Below, piece after piece: positions 42,694 to 50,599 of a stretch of 64,000 nt of DNA. The notes beneath the pieces are model-generated. The model searched no databases. It saw only the letters and a list, made by a program, of their open reading frames with translations, and was not told the DNA's origin. Location of the stretch: the NCBI RefSeq assembly GCF_000745835.1, contig NZ_JQKB01000004.1:124001-188000 (forward strand), in the 5' to 3' direction. The stretch comes from Belnapia moabensis DSM 16746. Lineage in GTDB: Bacteria; Pseudomonadota; Alphaproteobacteria; Acetobacterales; Acetobacteraceae. Made by a program: the position numbers and the translations under genes. Positions within the stretch are counted from its first letter, which is position 1; the number at the start of each line of letters is the position of its first letter.

Positions 42694-43401
42694 ATGACCG
42701 AACGCCCCTTCACCCGCGCCGATCTCGATCCGCTGCGGCGCTGGGACACGCCGACCATCTGCAACGCGCTGGAGCTCGTCGCCCCGGCCCGGCGAGGGCG
42801 CGGCTTCACGCTGAAGCCGTTCACCGTCGCCGACCCCTCGCTGCCGCCGCTCTGCGGCCTGGCGCGCACCGGGCAGATCCGCGCCGCCGCGCCCTCCGGC
42901 CGCACCCGCGAGCAGGACCGCGATGCGCGCATCGGCTGGTACGACTATGTCGCCGATGCCGACCTGCCGACCATCGTCGTCATCGAGGACCTGGACGAGA
43001 GCCCGGGCATCGGCGCCTTCTGGGGCGAGGTGAACAGTGCCATCCACAAGGGGCTCGGCTGCCAGGGCTGCGTCACCAGCGGCTCCTTCCGCGACATCGA
43101 CATGCTGGCGCCGGGCTTCCAGATCATCGGCGGCATGGTGAACCCGAGCCATGCGCATGTGCACATGGTGGATTTCGGGCGCGACGTGATCGTCCACGGC
43201 ATGCCCTGCATGCATGATGACGTGGTGCATGCCGACCGGCACGGCGCCGTCGTCATCCCGGCAGAGGCGGTGCGGCAGCTGCCGGAGGCGATCGACCTCG
43301 TCGCCCGGCGCGAGGCGGTGATCCTCGAGATGGCCAAGCGGGACGACTTCGACATCCACAAGCTGAAGGAGGCGCTCTCGCGGGCGGACGAGATTCACTG
43401 A
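42694..43401 (+). CDS. RraA family protein / HMG-type aldolase
   Basis: This 235-residue protein is of the RraA/4-hydroxy-4-methyl-2-oxoglutarate aldolase family. Members cleave oxaloacetate or HMG-type keto acids using Mg2+. The N-terminus RWDTPTICNALE, the GEVNSAIHKGLGCQGCVTSGSFRDID segment (Arg and Asp of the active site) and DDVVHADRHGAVVIP are present. GGGAGG at 42679-42684 supports the ATG at 42694. The 201 bases to the divergent vgrG gene hold no further gene. On the vgrG side there is only a weak TATGAT element (42518-42523, minus strand). It is followed by a coupled small secreted gene. Confidence 0.85.
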   Translation: MTERPFTRADLDPLRRWDTPTICNALELVAPARRGRGFTLKPFTVADPSLPPLCGLARTGQIRAAAPSGRTREQDRDARIGWYDYVADADLPTIVVIEDLDESPGIGAFWGEVNSAIHKGLGCQGCVTSGSFRDIDMLAPGFQIIGGMVNPSHAHVHMVDFGRDVIVHGMPCMHDDVVHADRHGAVVIPAEAVRQLPEAIDLVARREAVILEMAKRDDFDIHKLKEALSRADEIH

Positions 43402-43778
43402 GGAGGGCGGGCGCCTGCTTCCTCGCGCTGCTGCTGGCCGGGACGGCGGCGGCGGAGCCGGGCTGGGAGGAGCGGCTCGGCCTGCTGGCGCCGGCGCTCA
43501 GGGCCTGCCTTGACGGCGACCTCGGCGCCTATGTCGATGATGTCGGGCCGGCGGCAAATGGGCGGCTCGCCGTGCGGGTGCGGCGCGGGCGGGTGACGGA
43601 GCGCTGCCTGGTCGGCGAGCGGGGGCGGGTGGCGATGCGGCTGACGCTCGCCGATGCGCCGGCGCCGGAGCCGGCGGCGACCGCCTATTTCCTCGAGCGG
43701 CGCTGCGCGGATGCGCGGCGGGTGGCGGCGCCGGACGGGACGGTGCTGGGCTGGCTGGCCTATCCGGCCTGCTCGTAG
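43398..43778 (+). CDS. Small secreted protein with apparent CTG start
   Basis: A 126-residue frame opens with CTG at 43398, overlapping the RraA stop as CTGA. It then reads (M)RRAGACFLALLLAGTAAAEPG, an obvious signal peptide with an AAA cleavage site. The mature protein contains four cysteines (RACLDG, ERCLVG, RRCADA, YPACS) that could form two periplasmic disulfides. No ATG, GTG or TTG precedes the signal peptide in this frame. The first ATG is at 43572, which would remove the signal and half the protein. CTG initiation, coupled to RraA, is the simplest reading. No domain is recognised. Its 3' end overlaps the convergent GGDEF gene by 19 bases. Confidence 0.6.
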   Translation: MRRAGACFLALLLAGTAAAEPGWEERLGLLAPALRACLDGDLGAYVDDVGPAANGRLAVRVRRGRVTERCLVGERGRVAMRLTLADAPAPEPAATAYFLERRCADARRVAAPDGTVLGWLAYPACS

Positions 43779-44752
43779 CGGGCGCTGCGGACCTGATCCT
43801 TACCCCCGGCCTTGGCGGCGTACATCATGGCATCGGCGGCGGCGAGGGCGGCTTCGGCCGAGTCAGGCATGGTCTCGAAGCCGACCGAGCCGATCGAGGC
43901 GGTGACGGGCCAGCCTTCCGCGGCCATGCGCCCGGCAAGCATGCGGCGGATGCGCTCGGCCAGGGCTTCGGCGCGGGCCGTGTCGCCGACGAGGACACAG
44001 AACTCATCGCCGCCAAGCCGGGCCAAGCTATCCGCCTCCCGCGTCGCGGCGCGCAGCACCTCGGCCACGGCGCGGAGCACCGCGTCGCCGGCCGCGTGGC
44101 CGAGCCTGTCGTTGATGCCCTTGAAGCCGTCGAGGTCGCTGAAGATCAGGGTGAAGGGCCGCCGCATGGCGAGCGCCGCGTCGAGCGCCGTCATCAGCGC
44201 GGAGCGGTTGGGCAGACCCGTCAGCCCGTCTGTGACGGCCAGGGCATGCATCCGCCGCATCGCCCGGCGCAGCTCGAGCGCGGTCGAGACCGAGCGGGCG
44301 AGGCCGGAGAGGATGTCCAGCTCCTCCTCGCTGGTCTCGCGCGGGGCGTGGTCGAGCACGCAGAGGGTCCCGAGCGCATAGCCCTCCGCGTTCACGAGCG
44401 GGATGCCGGTATAGGAGCGGAGGCCGGGATTGTCGGTGACCAAGGGGTTGTCGGCGAAGCGCGGATCGGCCCGCATGTCCTGGACCACCAGGGGCTGGTC
44501 CGGTTGCAGGATGGCATGGGCGCAGAAGGCGACGTTCCGCGGCGCCTCGGTGACGTCGAGGCCGTGCCGGGCCTTGGCCCAGATCCGCTCCGCATCGACC
44601 AGCGAGACGAGGGCGATGGGCCGGTGGGTGAGGCGGGCGGCAAGCCGGGCGATATCATCGAACGCGGCCTCGCAGGCGGTGTCGAGCACGGCATAGGACC
44701 GCAGCGCCGCGAGGCGGCCGGCTTCGTCCGAAGGCAATGGGGCGGCTGGCAT
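43760..44752 (-). CDS. GAF-GGDEF diguanylate cyclase
   Basis: This 330-residue cytosolic protein has an N-terminal GAF domain (about 25-155: FDDIARLAARLTHRPIALVSLVDAERIWAK) and a C-terminal GGDEF domain (about 165-325). The active motif is LARLGGDEFCVLV, and an RxxD inhibitory-site motif (READ) lies five residues before it. It should therefore make cyclic di-GMP and be feedback-inhibited. There is no EAL domain. The GAF domain may sense a small molecule or the redox state. It stands alone and is divergent from the thioesterase gene. Confidence 0.9.
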   Translation of the reverse strand: MPAAPLPSDEAGRLAALRSYAVLDTACEAAFDDIARLAARLTHRPIALVSLVDAERIWAKARHGLDVTEAPRNVAFCAHAILQPDQPLVVQDMRADPRFADNPLVTDNPGLRSYTGIPLVNAEGYALGTLCVLDHAPRETSEEELDILSGLARSVSTALELRRAMRRMHALAVTDGLTGLPNRSALMTALDAALAMRRPFTLIFSDLDGFKGINDRLGHAAGDAVLRAVAEVLRAATREADSLARLGGDEFCVLVGDTARAEALAERIRRMLAGRMAAEGWPVTASIGSVGFETMPDSAEAALAAADAMMYAAKAGGKDQVRSARYEQAG

Positions 44753-44883
44753 GGTCCGGGCGATAATCCTGTCGTGTTCGCGGCGATACTAGCACAACCT
44801 GAAGGTGTGGTTCGTACGATTTCCAAGGGGGTGGACAAGCACCGGCTGCTCCGCCGGAATGGCAGGGCAGGATGGGAGGCGAC

Positions 44884-45333
44884 ATGGCGGAGCGGCAGGT
44901 GCTGGCGGTGGTGCGGCCGGATTGGGTCGACCATTACGGCCACATGAACATGGCCTTCTACCTGGCGGTCTTCGACATGGCGACGGACCAGCTCTGGCCG
45001 GGCCTCGGCCTCGGCAAGCCCCTGCATGCGGAGGGGTTCGGCACCTTCGCTGCCGAGACCTGGGTGAACTACGTGCGCGAGGTGCGCGAGGGCATGCCGC
45101 TCGCCTGCACCAGCGAGGTGCTGGCCTATGACGCCAAGCGGCTGATAGCGGTGCACCGGATGCACCATGCGACGGAAGGCTGGCTCGCCGCCGAGAACGA
45201 GGTGCTCTACCTCTGCATGGACCTCTCGGTGCGGCGGGTGGGGCTGTGGCCGGAGCGGGTGCTGGAGCGGTTCGCCGAAGTCTGCACCGGGGCGGCGCCA
45301 CGGCGGCTGGCGCTGCGGCGCCGTGAGGGGTAG
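44884..45333 (+). CDS. Hotdog-fold acyl-CoA thioesterase
   Basis: This 149-residue protein of the 4-hydroxybenzoyl-CoA thioesterase type has the signature VRPDWVDHYGHMNMAFYLAVFDMATDQLW. The Asp/His/Asn cluster in DHYGHMN lies on the active-site helix. GGGAGG at 44874-44879 supports ATG 44884 over the upstream ATG at 44872. Some related proteins are fused to or adjacent to carnitine dehydrogenase, but none is here. The acyl-CoA substrate is unknown. It is convergent with the LprI-like gene, 12 bases away. Confidence 0.85.
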   Translation: MAERQVLAVVRPDWVDHYGHMNMAFYLAVFDMATDQLWPGLGLGKPLHAEGFGTFAAETWVNYVREVREGMPLACTSEVLAYDAKRLIAVHRMHHATEGWLAAENEVLYLCMDLSVRRVGLWPERVLERFAEVCTGAAPRRLALRRREG

Positions 45334-45345
45334 GGCGCGGCCGGG

Positions 45346-46044
45346 TCAGGCCCCGCCGCAGAGATGCTGGGAATCCGGCAGCGACCAGGAGCCCCGTGTG
45401 CGCAGGTTGGTCACGGTGTAATAGCGGCCGCGGTCATCGCCGGGCGGGCAGGCGCGCGGGATGATGGTCAGGCACATGACGACGCGGTCGCCGGGGCGGG
45501 AGGCGATGAGCGCCTCCTCCCGGTCGTAGGAGACCTGGAAGCCGCGATTGGCGAAGCTGATGCTCGTGCCGCTGTCGAAGGCGCCGGGCTTGTCGCCGTC
45601 CAGGCGTGCCGCGACCTGGGTGACCCGCGTGGTGACGCATTGGCCCGGCCGGCCGGGCAGGCCGCTGCTCTCGGGCGCGGTGCCGTCGGCCATGTCGAGG
45701 GCGTTCACCCAGTCGGGCGGGGCGATGTCGGAGCCGAAGCGCTGGTAGCCGTGCAGGCCGCCGACATAGACCGCGAGCAGGCAGCCGCGGGTGGCGCCGC
45801 AGCGTCGCCTGTCGGCCAGGATGCCGCGGGCGACGGTGGTGAGCGACGCCAGGTCCTCCTTCGGCGTGGTGGCGCGGGCCTGCGCGTAGGCGGCGCCGAG
45901 CGCGCTGTCCAGTTCGGAGAGGTGCGGATCGGCGCAGACGGCCTGCTCGTCGGGAGCGGCGGCGCGGGCGCAGTCGAAGCTGGCGGCAAGGGCGGCCGGG
46001 GCGGCGGCCAGGGGCAGCAGGGCCAGGAGGAAGGCGGGTCTCAT
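45346..46044 (-). CDS. LprI-like periplasmic protein
   Basis: This 232-residue protein has a signal peptide (MRPAFLLALLPLAAAPAALAA) and an LprI-like (DUF1311) N-terminal part: SFDCARAAAPDEQAVCADPHLSELDSALGAAYAQA. The second half (about 95-232) is a separate region with conserved-looking Cys pairs (GQCVTTRV, VMCLTIIPRACPPG, HLCGGA) and no recognised name. LprI of Mycobacterium inhibits lysozyme. Whether this domain does so here is unknown. A periplasmic location is expected. It lies 53 bases downstream of the Bug gene on the same strand. Confidence 0.75.
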   Translation of the reverse strand: MRPAFLLALLPLAAAPAALAASFDCARAAAPDEQAVCADPHLSELDSALGAAYAQARATTPKEDLASLTTVARGILADRRRCGATRGCLLAVYVGGLHGYQRFGSDIAPPDWVNALDMADGTAPESSGLPGRPGQCVTTRVTQVAARLDGDKPGAFDSGTSISFANRGFQVSYDREEALIASRPGDRVVMCLTIIPRACPPGDDRGRYYTVTNLRTRGSWSLPDSQHLCGGA

Positions 46045-46097
46045 GAGCGGCTGTCTCCGGGGGTGTTGCGGGGCCTGCTGGCACTAGGCGCATGCAT

Positions 46098-47048
46098 TCA
46101 ATCGATCTGCAGGTTCATGCGGCGGAGGACGGGGGCCCAGCGGGCGGCCTCCTTTTGCATGAAGGTGGCGCAGTCCTCGGGGCCGCTGCCGATGGCGAAC
46201 TGGCCCTCGGCGAGGAGCCGGTCGCGGAAGCCCTGCTCCTTCAGCGCCTCCCCCGCCGCCGCGGCGAGGCGGGCGATGGCGGCGGGCGGGGTGCGGGCGG
46301 GGGCGACCAAGCCGAAATAGGTCTGCGCCACGGCCTCCGGATCCGTCTCGGCGAAGGTCGGGATGTCGGGGAAGCCAGGCATGCGGCGGTCGCCGGTCCA
46401 GCCGATGATATGGCCCTGGCCGTTGCGGTGTGTGCCGATCGCCGAGGCGCCGCCGACCACCAGCACCTGCAGCGTGCCGGCGAGGAAGTCGTTCAGCTGC
46501 TGCGCATCGCCCCGGTAGGTCACGTCCTGCATGCGGATGCCGAGGCGCTCGGCGATCAGCACGGCGGTAATGTTGTTGAAGGAGGAGGGACCGTTAGTGC
46601 CGTAATTCAGCCGGCCGGGCTGCGCCTTCGCCAGGGCCACGAATTCCGGGATGGTCTTCGGCAGGCTGTTTTGCAGCACGAAGGCGAAGGGGAGAATGCT
46701 GAGCAGCGCGACGGGGGCGAAGTCGTCGGGCCGGTAAGGCAGGCTGCGCATCAGCAGCGGGTTCAGCGTCAGCGTGGTGCCCGAGTTGACGAGGAGGGTG
46801 GTGCCGTCGGGCGCGGCGCGGGCGACGTATTCGGCGCCGACCACGGTGGCGGCGCCGGGGCGGTTCTCGACTTGGACGGGCTGGCCGAGCAGGGGCGCCA
46901 TGCGCTCGGCGAGGAGGCGGCCCATCAGGTCGGTGGAGCCGCCGGGCGGGAAGGGGACAACGAGCGTCACCGGCCGGCCCTGGGCGAGCGCGGGCGTGGC
47001 GAGGGACGCGGCGAGGAGGCCGCGGCGGGTGATGCTGATGCCTGGCAT
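46098..47048 (-). CDS. Bug family (TctC-like) substrate-binding protein, Tat-type signal
   Basis: This 316-residue protein begins MPGISITRRGLLAASLATPALAQ, a twin-arginine-like signal peptide. The Bug fold follows: PVTLVVPFPPGGSTDLMGRLLAERM, GQPVQVENRPGAATVVGAEYVARA and DIPTFAET. GGGAGGAG precedes the ATG at 47048. Like the copy at 25828, it lacks transporter partners nearby. It is divergent from the enoyl-CoA hydratase gene, with a 110-base shared promoter region, so the ligand may be linked to that catabolic pair. Confidence 0.9.
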   Translation of the reverse strand: MPGISITRRGLLAASLATPALAQGRPVTLVVPFPPGGSTDLMGRLLAERMAPLLGQPVQVENRPGAATVVGAEYVARAAPDGTTLLVNSGTTLTLNPLLMRSLPYRPDDFAPVALLSILPFAFVLQNSLPKTIPEFVALAKAQPGRLNYGTNGPSSFNNITAVLIAERLGIRMQDVTYRGDAQQLNDFLAGTLQVLVVGGASAIGTHRNGQGHIIGWTGDRRMPGFPDIPTFAETDPEAVAQTYFGLVAPARTPPAAIARLAAAAGEALKEQGFRDRLLAEGQFAIGSGPEDCATFMQKEAARWAPVLRRMNLQID

Positions 47049-47158
47049 GATTCTCCTCCCGGTCATTGCGGGCAGCCTTGCATGGCAGTGCCCCAATGGG
47101 GAGGTGGCGCTTGACGCGGGGCGCGGGCGCGCCTGCAATGCCCGGGAGGAGAACGAAC

Positions 47159-47908
47159 ATGTCCGAGAACATCAAGGTCTCGGTCGCCGACGGGGTCTGC
47201 ACCGTGGTGATCGCGCGGCCGGAGAAGAAGAATTCGCTGACGCGGACGATGTATGCCGGGCTGGCCTCGGCCATCGAGGAAAGCTCTGCCGACCCCAAGG
47301 TGCGCTGCCTGCTGCTGACCGGCGAGGGCGAGGTCTTCTGCGCCGGGAACGACATCGGCGAGTTCCAGAACCGGGCGCCGGAAGACCCGAACGCGCCGCC
47401 GCCGAGCAAGCGCTTCTATTATGGCCTTGCGAATTACGAGAAGCCGATCGTCGCCGCCGTGCCAGGCCTCGCGATCGGCATCGGCTGCACCATGCTGATG
47501 CATTGCGACATCGTCTATGTGGCGCCGGAGGCGCGGTTCCGCATGCCCTTCGTCGATCTCGGGCTGGTGCCGGAGCTTGGCTCCTCGATGATCGTGCCCT
47601 GGATGGTGGGGCGGCAGAAGGCGGCGGAGCTGATGCTGCTCGGCGATTTCTTCGGCGCCGAGGCAGCGCGCGAGATGGGCTTCGTCAACCGGATCGTGGA
47701 CCGGGCCGAGCTGCTGCCGACCGCGCGGGCGACGGCCGCCGTGCTGGCGGCGAAGCCGCCCGAGGCGATGCGGCTGACGCGGCGGCTGCTGCGGCAGCAC
47801 CATGCCATCCTGCTCGAGCGGATGGAGGAGGAGAGGAATATCCTCGCCGCGCAGCTGCAGACCGACGAGACCCAGGCCATCATGGCCAATGTGCTGAAGA
47901 AGCGCTGA
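47159..47908 (+). CDS. Enoyl-CoA hydratase/isomerase family protein
   Basis: This 249-residue crotonase-fold protein has VVIARPEKKNSLTRTMYAGL at the N-terminus and the oxyanion-hole segments GEVFCAGNDIGEF and AVPGLAIGIGCTMLMHCD. Position-specific acids are seen in PEARFRMPFVDLGLVPELGSS. The NDIGEF context and the single Glu near PELG suggest an isomerase-like (PaaG/ECI-like) activity rather than a classical two-Glu hydratase, but this is inference. GGGAGGAG lies eight bases or more upstream of the ATG at 47159. It is followed after 13 bases by the nitronate monooxygenase gene. Confidence 0.88.
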   Translation: MSENIKVSVADGVCTVVIARPEKKNSLTRTMYAGLASAIEESSADPKVRCLLLTGEGEVFCAGNDIGEFQNRAPEDPNAPPPSKRFYYGLANYEKPIVAAVPGLAIGIGCTMLMHCDIVYVAPEARFRMPFVDLGLVPELGSSMIVPWMVGRQKAAELMLLGDFFGAEAAREMGFVNRIVDRAELLPTARATAAVLAAKPPEAMRLTRRLLRQHHAILLERMEEERNILAAQLQTDETQAIMANVLKKR

Positions 47909-47921
47909 CGGGGAGCCGCGC

Positions 47922-48929
47922 ATGTCCCTCATCGACTCCCTCAAGGGCCGGCTCTCGCTGCCGCTCATCGGCTCGCCGCTCTTCATCATCTCGGTGCCCG
48001 ACCTCGTCGTCGCGCAATGCACGGCGGGCGTCATCGGTGCGATGCCCTCGCTCAATGCGCGGCCGGCGGAGCAGTTCGAGGAATGGGTGATCGAGATCAA
48101 GGAACGGCTTGCGACGCATGACGCGCGGCACCCGGACCGGCCCGCGGCGCCGTTCGCGATCAACCTCATCGTGCACAAGTCGAACGACCGGCTGGAGCAT
48201 GACCTGGCCGTCTGCGTGAAGCACAAGGTGCCGCTCATCATCACCTCGCTCGGCGCGCGGCCGGAGGTGAACCAGGCGGTGCATTCCTATGGCGGCTATG
48301 TGCTGCATGACGTGATCAACCAGCGCTTCGCGCATAGCGCCGTCGACAAGGGGGCGGATGGGCTGGTGCTGGTCTGCGCCGGCGCGGGCGGACATGCGGG
48401 GGCGCTTTCGCCTTTCGGCTTCGTGCAGGAGACGCGGGCCTGGTTCGACGGACCGATCGCGCTCTCGGGCGCCATCGCCAACGGGCGGAGCGTGCTGGCC
48501 GCCGAGGCGCTGGGCGCCGACTTCGCCTATGCGGGCAGCGCCTTCATCGCCACCAAGGAGGCGCGGGCGCAGCCGGAGCAGCAGCAGATGATGCTGGAGT
48601 GCGGGGCGGAGGACATCATCTACACCAATCTCATCACCGGCGTGCACGGCAACTACATGAAGCCGAGCCTGCTCCGTGCGGGGCTCGACCCGGACAACCT
48701 GCCGGAGAGCGACCCGAGCAAGATGGATTTCAGTTCCGACCGGAAGAAGCGTTGGAAGGACATCTGGGGCGCCGGGCAGGGAATCGGCGCGGTGAAGGCG
48801 GTGGAGCCGGCGGGCGATGTGGTGGCGCGCTGGCGGCGGGAGTATCACGCGGCGAGGGCACGGCTGGGGGCCGGACGCCCGCTGGTAAATCCGGCCTGGG
48901 AGGCCGTGATGGAGGCGGCGGCCGAGTAG
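47922..48929 (+). CDS. Nitronate monooxygenase family flavoprotein
   Basis: This 335-residue FMN-dependent TIM-barrel protein is of the 2-nitropropane dioxygenase/nitronate monooxygenase family. Motifs include PLIGSPLFIISVPDLVVAQC at the start, LVLVCAGAGGHAGALSPFGFV (with the flavin and catalytic His region) and ALSGAIANGRSVLAAEALGADFAYAGSAFIAT. Members detoxify nitronates or act as enoyl reductases. It forms a two-gene unit with the crotonase gene. The substrate is unproven. Confidence 0.88.
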   Translation: MSLIDSLKGRLSLPLIGSPLFIISVPDLVVAQCTAGVIGAMPSLNARPAEQFEEWVIEIKERLATHDARHPDRPAAPFAINLIVHKSNDRLEHDLAVCVKHKVPLIITSLGARPEVNQAVHSYGGYVLHDVINQRFAHSAVDKGADGLVLVCAGAGGHAGALSPFGFVQETRAWFDGPIALSGAIANGRSVLAAEALGADFAYAGSAFIATKEARAQPEQQQMMLECGAEDIIYTNLITGVHGNYMKPSLLRAGLDPDNLPESDPSKMDFSSDRKKRWKDIWGAGQGIGAVKAVEPAGDVVARWRREYHAARARLGAGRPLVNPAWEAVMEAAAE

Positions 48930-48947
48930 GCCGCCACCCGCCATGCG

Positions 48948-50477
48948 TCAGTCCATCGCCGCATGCGCCGGATCGGGCGCGGTGGCCTTGGGCGGGCGCT
49001 TCATCAGCGGCAGCAGGAGGAGCATCGACAGCGCCAGGATCATCAGCAGCCAGTAGTCGTCGGCATAGGCGATGATGCTGGCCTGGCGCGTGATCTCCTG
49101 GTTCAGCAGCGCGGCGCCGGGGATGGTGGAGGGGTCCCACCAGCGGTGGATCGCCGGGATGTCGAAGACCCGGTTCAGCGGCGTGACATGCATCGCCAGG
49201 TCCGCATGCACGACCTGGGTGTTGCGCGTCAGCATCGCCGCCATCGCCGAGATGCCGATGGCGCTGCCGAGGTTGCGCAGCAGGCTGATGAGCGAGGTGC
49301 CGTCGGTGCGCAGCGCCGGGTCAAGCGTCGCGAAGGCGACGAGGTTCAGCGGGATGAAGACGAAGCCGAGGCCGACGCCCTGTAGGATGGTCGCGGTCAC
49401 CAGCGTGCGCATCGAGACGTCGGGCGTCCAGCCGGTCATCTCCCAGAGCGTCCAGGCAAGGATCAGCACGCCGATCGCCATCACCTTGCGCGGATCGAAG
49501 CGGCTGGCGAGGCGGCCGGCGATGAACATGGCAGCCATGGTGCCGAGGCCGCGCGGGGCCATGGCGAGGCCGGCGGTGAAGACGGGGTAGTTGCCGAGCG
49601 TCTGGAGGTAGGGCGCGAGTAGAGCAGAGGTGGCGAAGAGGATGACGCCGACCGCGAACATGATGCCGAGCCCGGCGGCGAAGTTGCGGTCGCGGAAGAT
49701 GCGCGGCGGGATGAAGGGCTGCTCGGCCGTCGCCATGTGGACGAGGAAGAGGTAGAGGCCGAGACCGGCGAGCACGGCTTCCACAATGATCTCGGTGGAG
49801 CCGAACCAGTTCAGCAGCTCGCCGCGGTCGAGCATGATCTGCAGCGCGCCGACGCCGAGGGCGAGCACGCCGAAGCCGAACCAGTCGAAGCGGCGGCCGG
49901 ACTGCGCCTCGCCTTTCGGCAGGAAGAAGAGCAGGCCGAGCAGAGCGAGGATGCCGAAGGGCAGGTTGACGTAGAAGACCCAGCGCCAGTTGAGGTTCTC
50001 GGTCAGGTAGCCGCCGAGCGTGGGGCCGAGGATCGGGCCGACCATCACGCCCATGCCCCAGATCGCCATGGCGGAGCCACGCTGCTCCGGCGGGTAGATG
50101 TCGAGCATGGTCGATTGGCTGAGCGGCACCAGCGCGGCGCCGAAGGCGCCTTGCAGCAGGCGGAAGATCACCATCTGGTCGAGCGACTGCGCCGCGCCGC
50201 AGGCGACGGAGGCGAGGGTGAAGCCGCCGACCGAGGCGAGGAAGACCGCGCGCCGGCCGAAGCGGGTGACGAGGAAGCCGACCGGCGCGGTCAGGATGGC
50301 GGCCGCGGTGATGTAGCTGGTCAGCACCCAGGTGATCTGGTCGGAGGTCGCCGCCAGGCCGCCCTGCATGTAGGGCAGGGCGACATTGGCGATGGTGCCG
50401 TCCAGCGCCTGCATCAGCGTCGCCACCATGGCGCAGACGGTGATGATGCCGCGATGCGGCACCGCTTGCTCGCTCAT
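48948..50477 (-). CDS. emrB: DHA2-family drug efflux permease (EmrB-like)
   Basis: This 509-residue inner-membrane protein has 14 predicted helices. The DHA2 signature MQALDGTIANVALPYMQGGL is at helix 1. Motif A-like TRFGRRAVFL and motif C-like GPILGPTLGGYLTENLNWRWVFYVNLPFG are also present. It should pair with the EmrA-like adaptor encoded upstream to export hydrophobic drugs across both membranes. It follows emrA after 122 bases that hold a hairpin. The marR gene heads the operon. Substrates cannot be predicted. Confidence 0.9.
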   Translation of the reverse strand: MSEQAVPHRGIITVCAMVATLMQALDGTIANVALPYMQGGLAATSDQITWVLTSYITAAAILTAPVGFLVTRFGRRAVFLASVGGFTLASVACGAAQSLDQMVIFRLLQGAFGAALVPLSQSTMLDIYPPEQRGSAMAIWGMGVMVGPILGPTLGGYLTENLNWRWVFYVNLPFGILALLGLLFFLPKGEAQSGRRFDWFGFGVLALGVGALQIMLDRGELLNWFGSTEIIVEAVLAGLGLYLFLVHMATAEQPFIPPRIFRDRNFAAGLGIMFAVGVILFATSALLAPYLQTLGNYPVFTAGLAMAPRGLGTMAAMFIAGRLASRFDPRKVMAIGVLILAWTLWEMTGWTPDVSMRTLVTATILQGVGLGFVFIPLNLVAFATLDPALRTDGTSLISLLRNLGSAIGISAMAAMLTRNTQVVHADLAMHVTPLNRVFDIPAIHRWWDPSTIPGAALLNQEITRQASIIAYADDYWLLMILALSMLLLLPLMKRPPKATAPDPAHAAMD

Positions 50478-50504
50478 TGTCTGTTCCTGCCCTGGCCGGT
50501 GCCG

Positions 50505-50525
50505 TTCCGCGGCGTTGCCGCGGAA
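50505..50525. other. Perfect hairpin between emrA and emrB
   Basis: TTCCGCGGC (50505-50513), loop GTT, and GCCGCGGAA (50517-50525) form a nine-base stem within the marR-emrA-emrB operon, 28 bases upstream of the emrB start. It has no T-run. It may be a processing or stability element that sets emrA to emrB expression ratios. Confidence 0.5.
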
Positions 50526-50599
50526 TGGGTGCCGAAGTCTCGGGCGTGAGTGGAAATCCGGGGCCTCCGCGGCGCCGCGCAGCGGTGTCGTGGGGAGAA

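Noticed and set aside
41143-43401. A 752-codon frame ending with the RraA protein
   Set aside because: Its first 500 codons are antisense to vgrG; only the part from ATG 42694, with a good ribosome site, matches a protein family.
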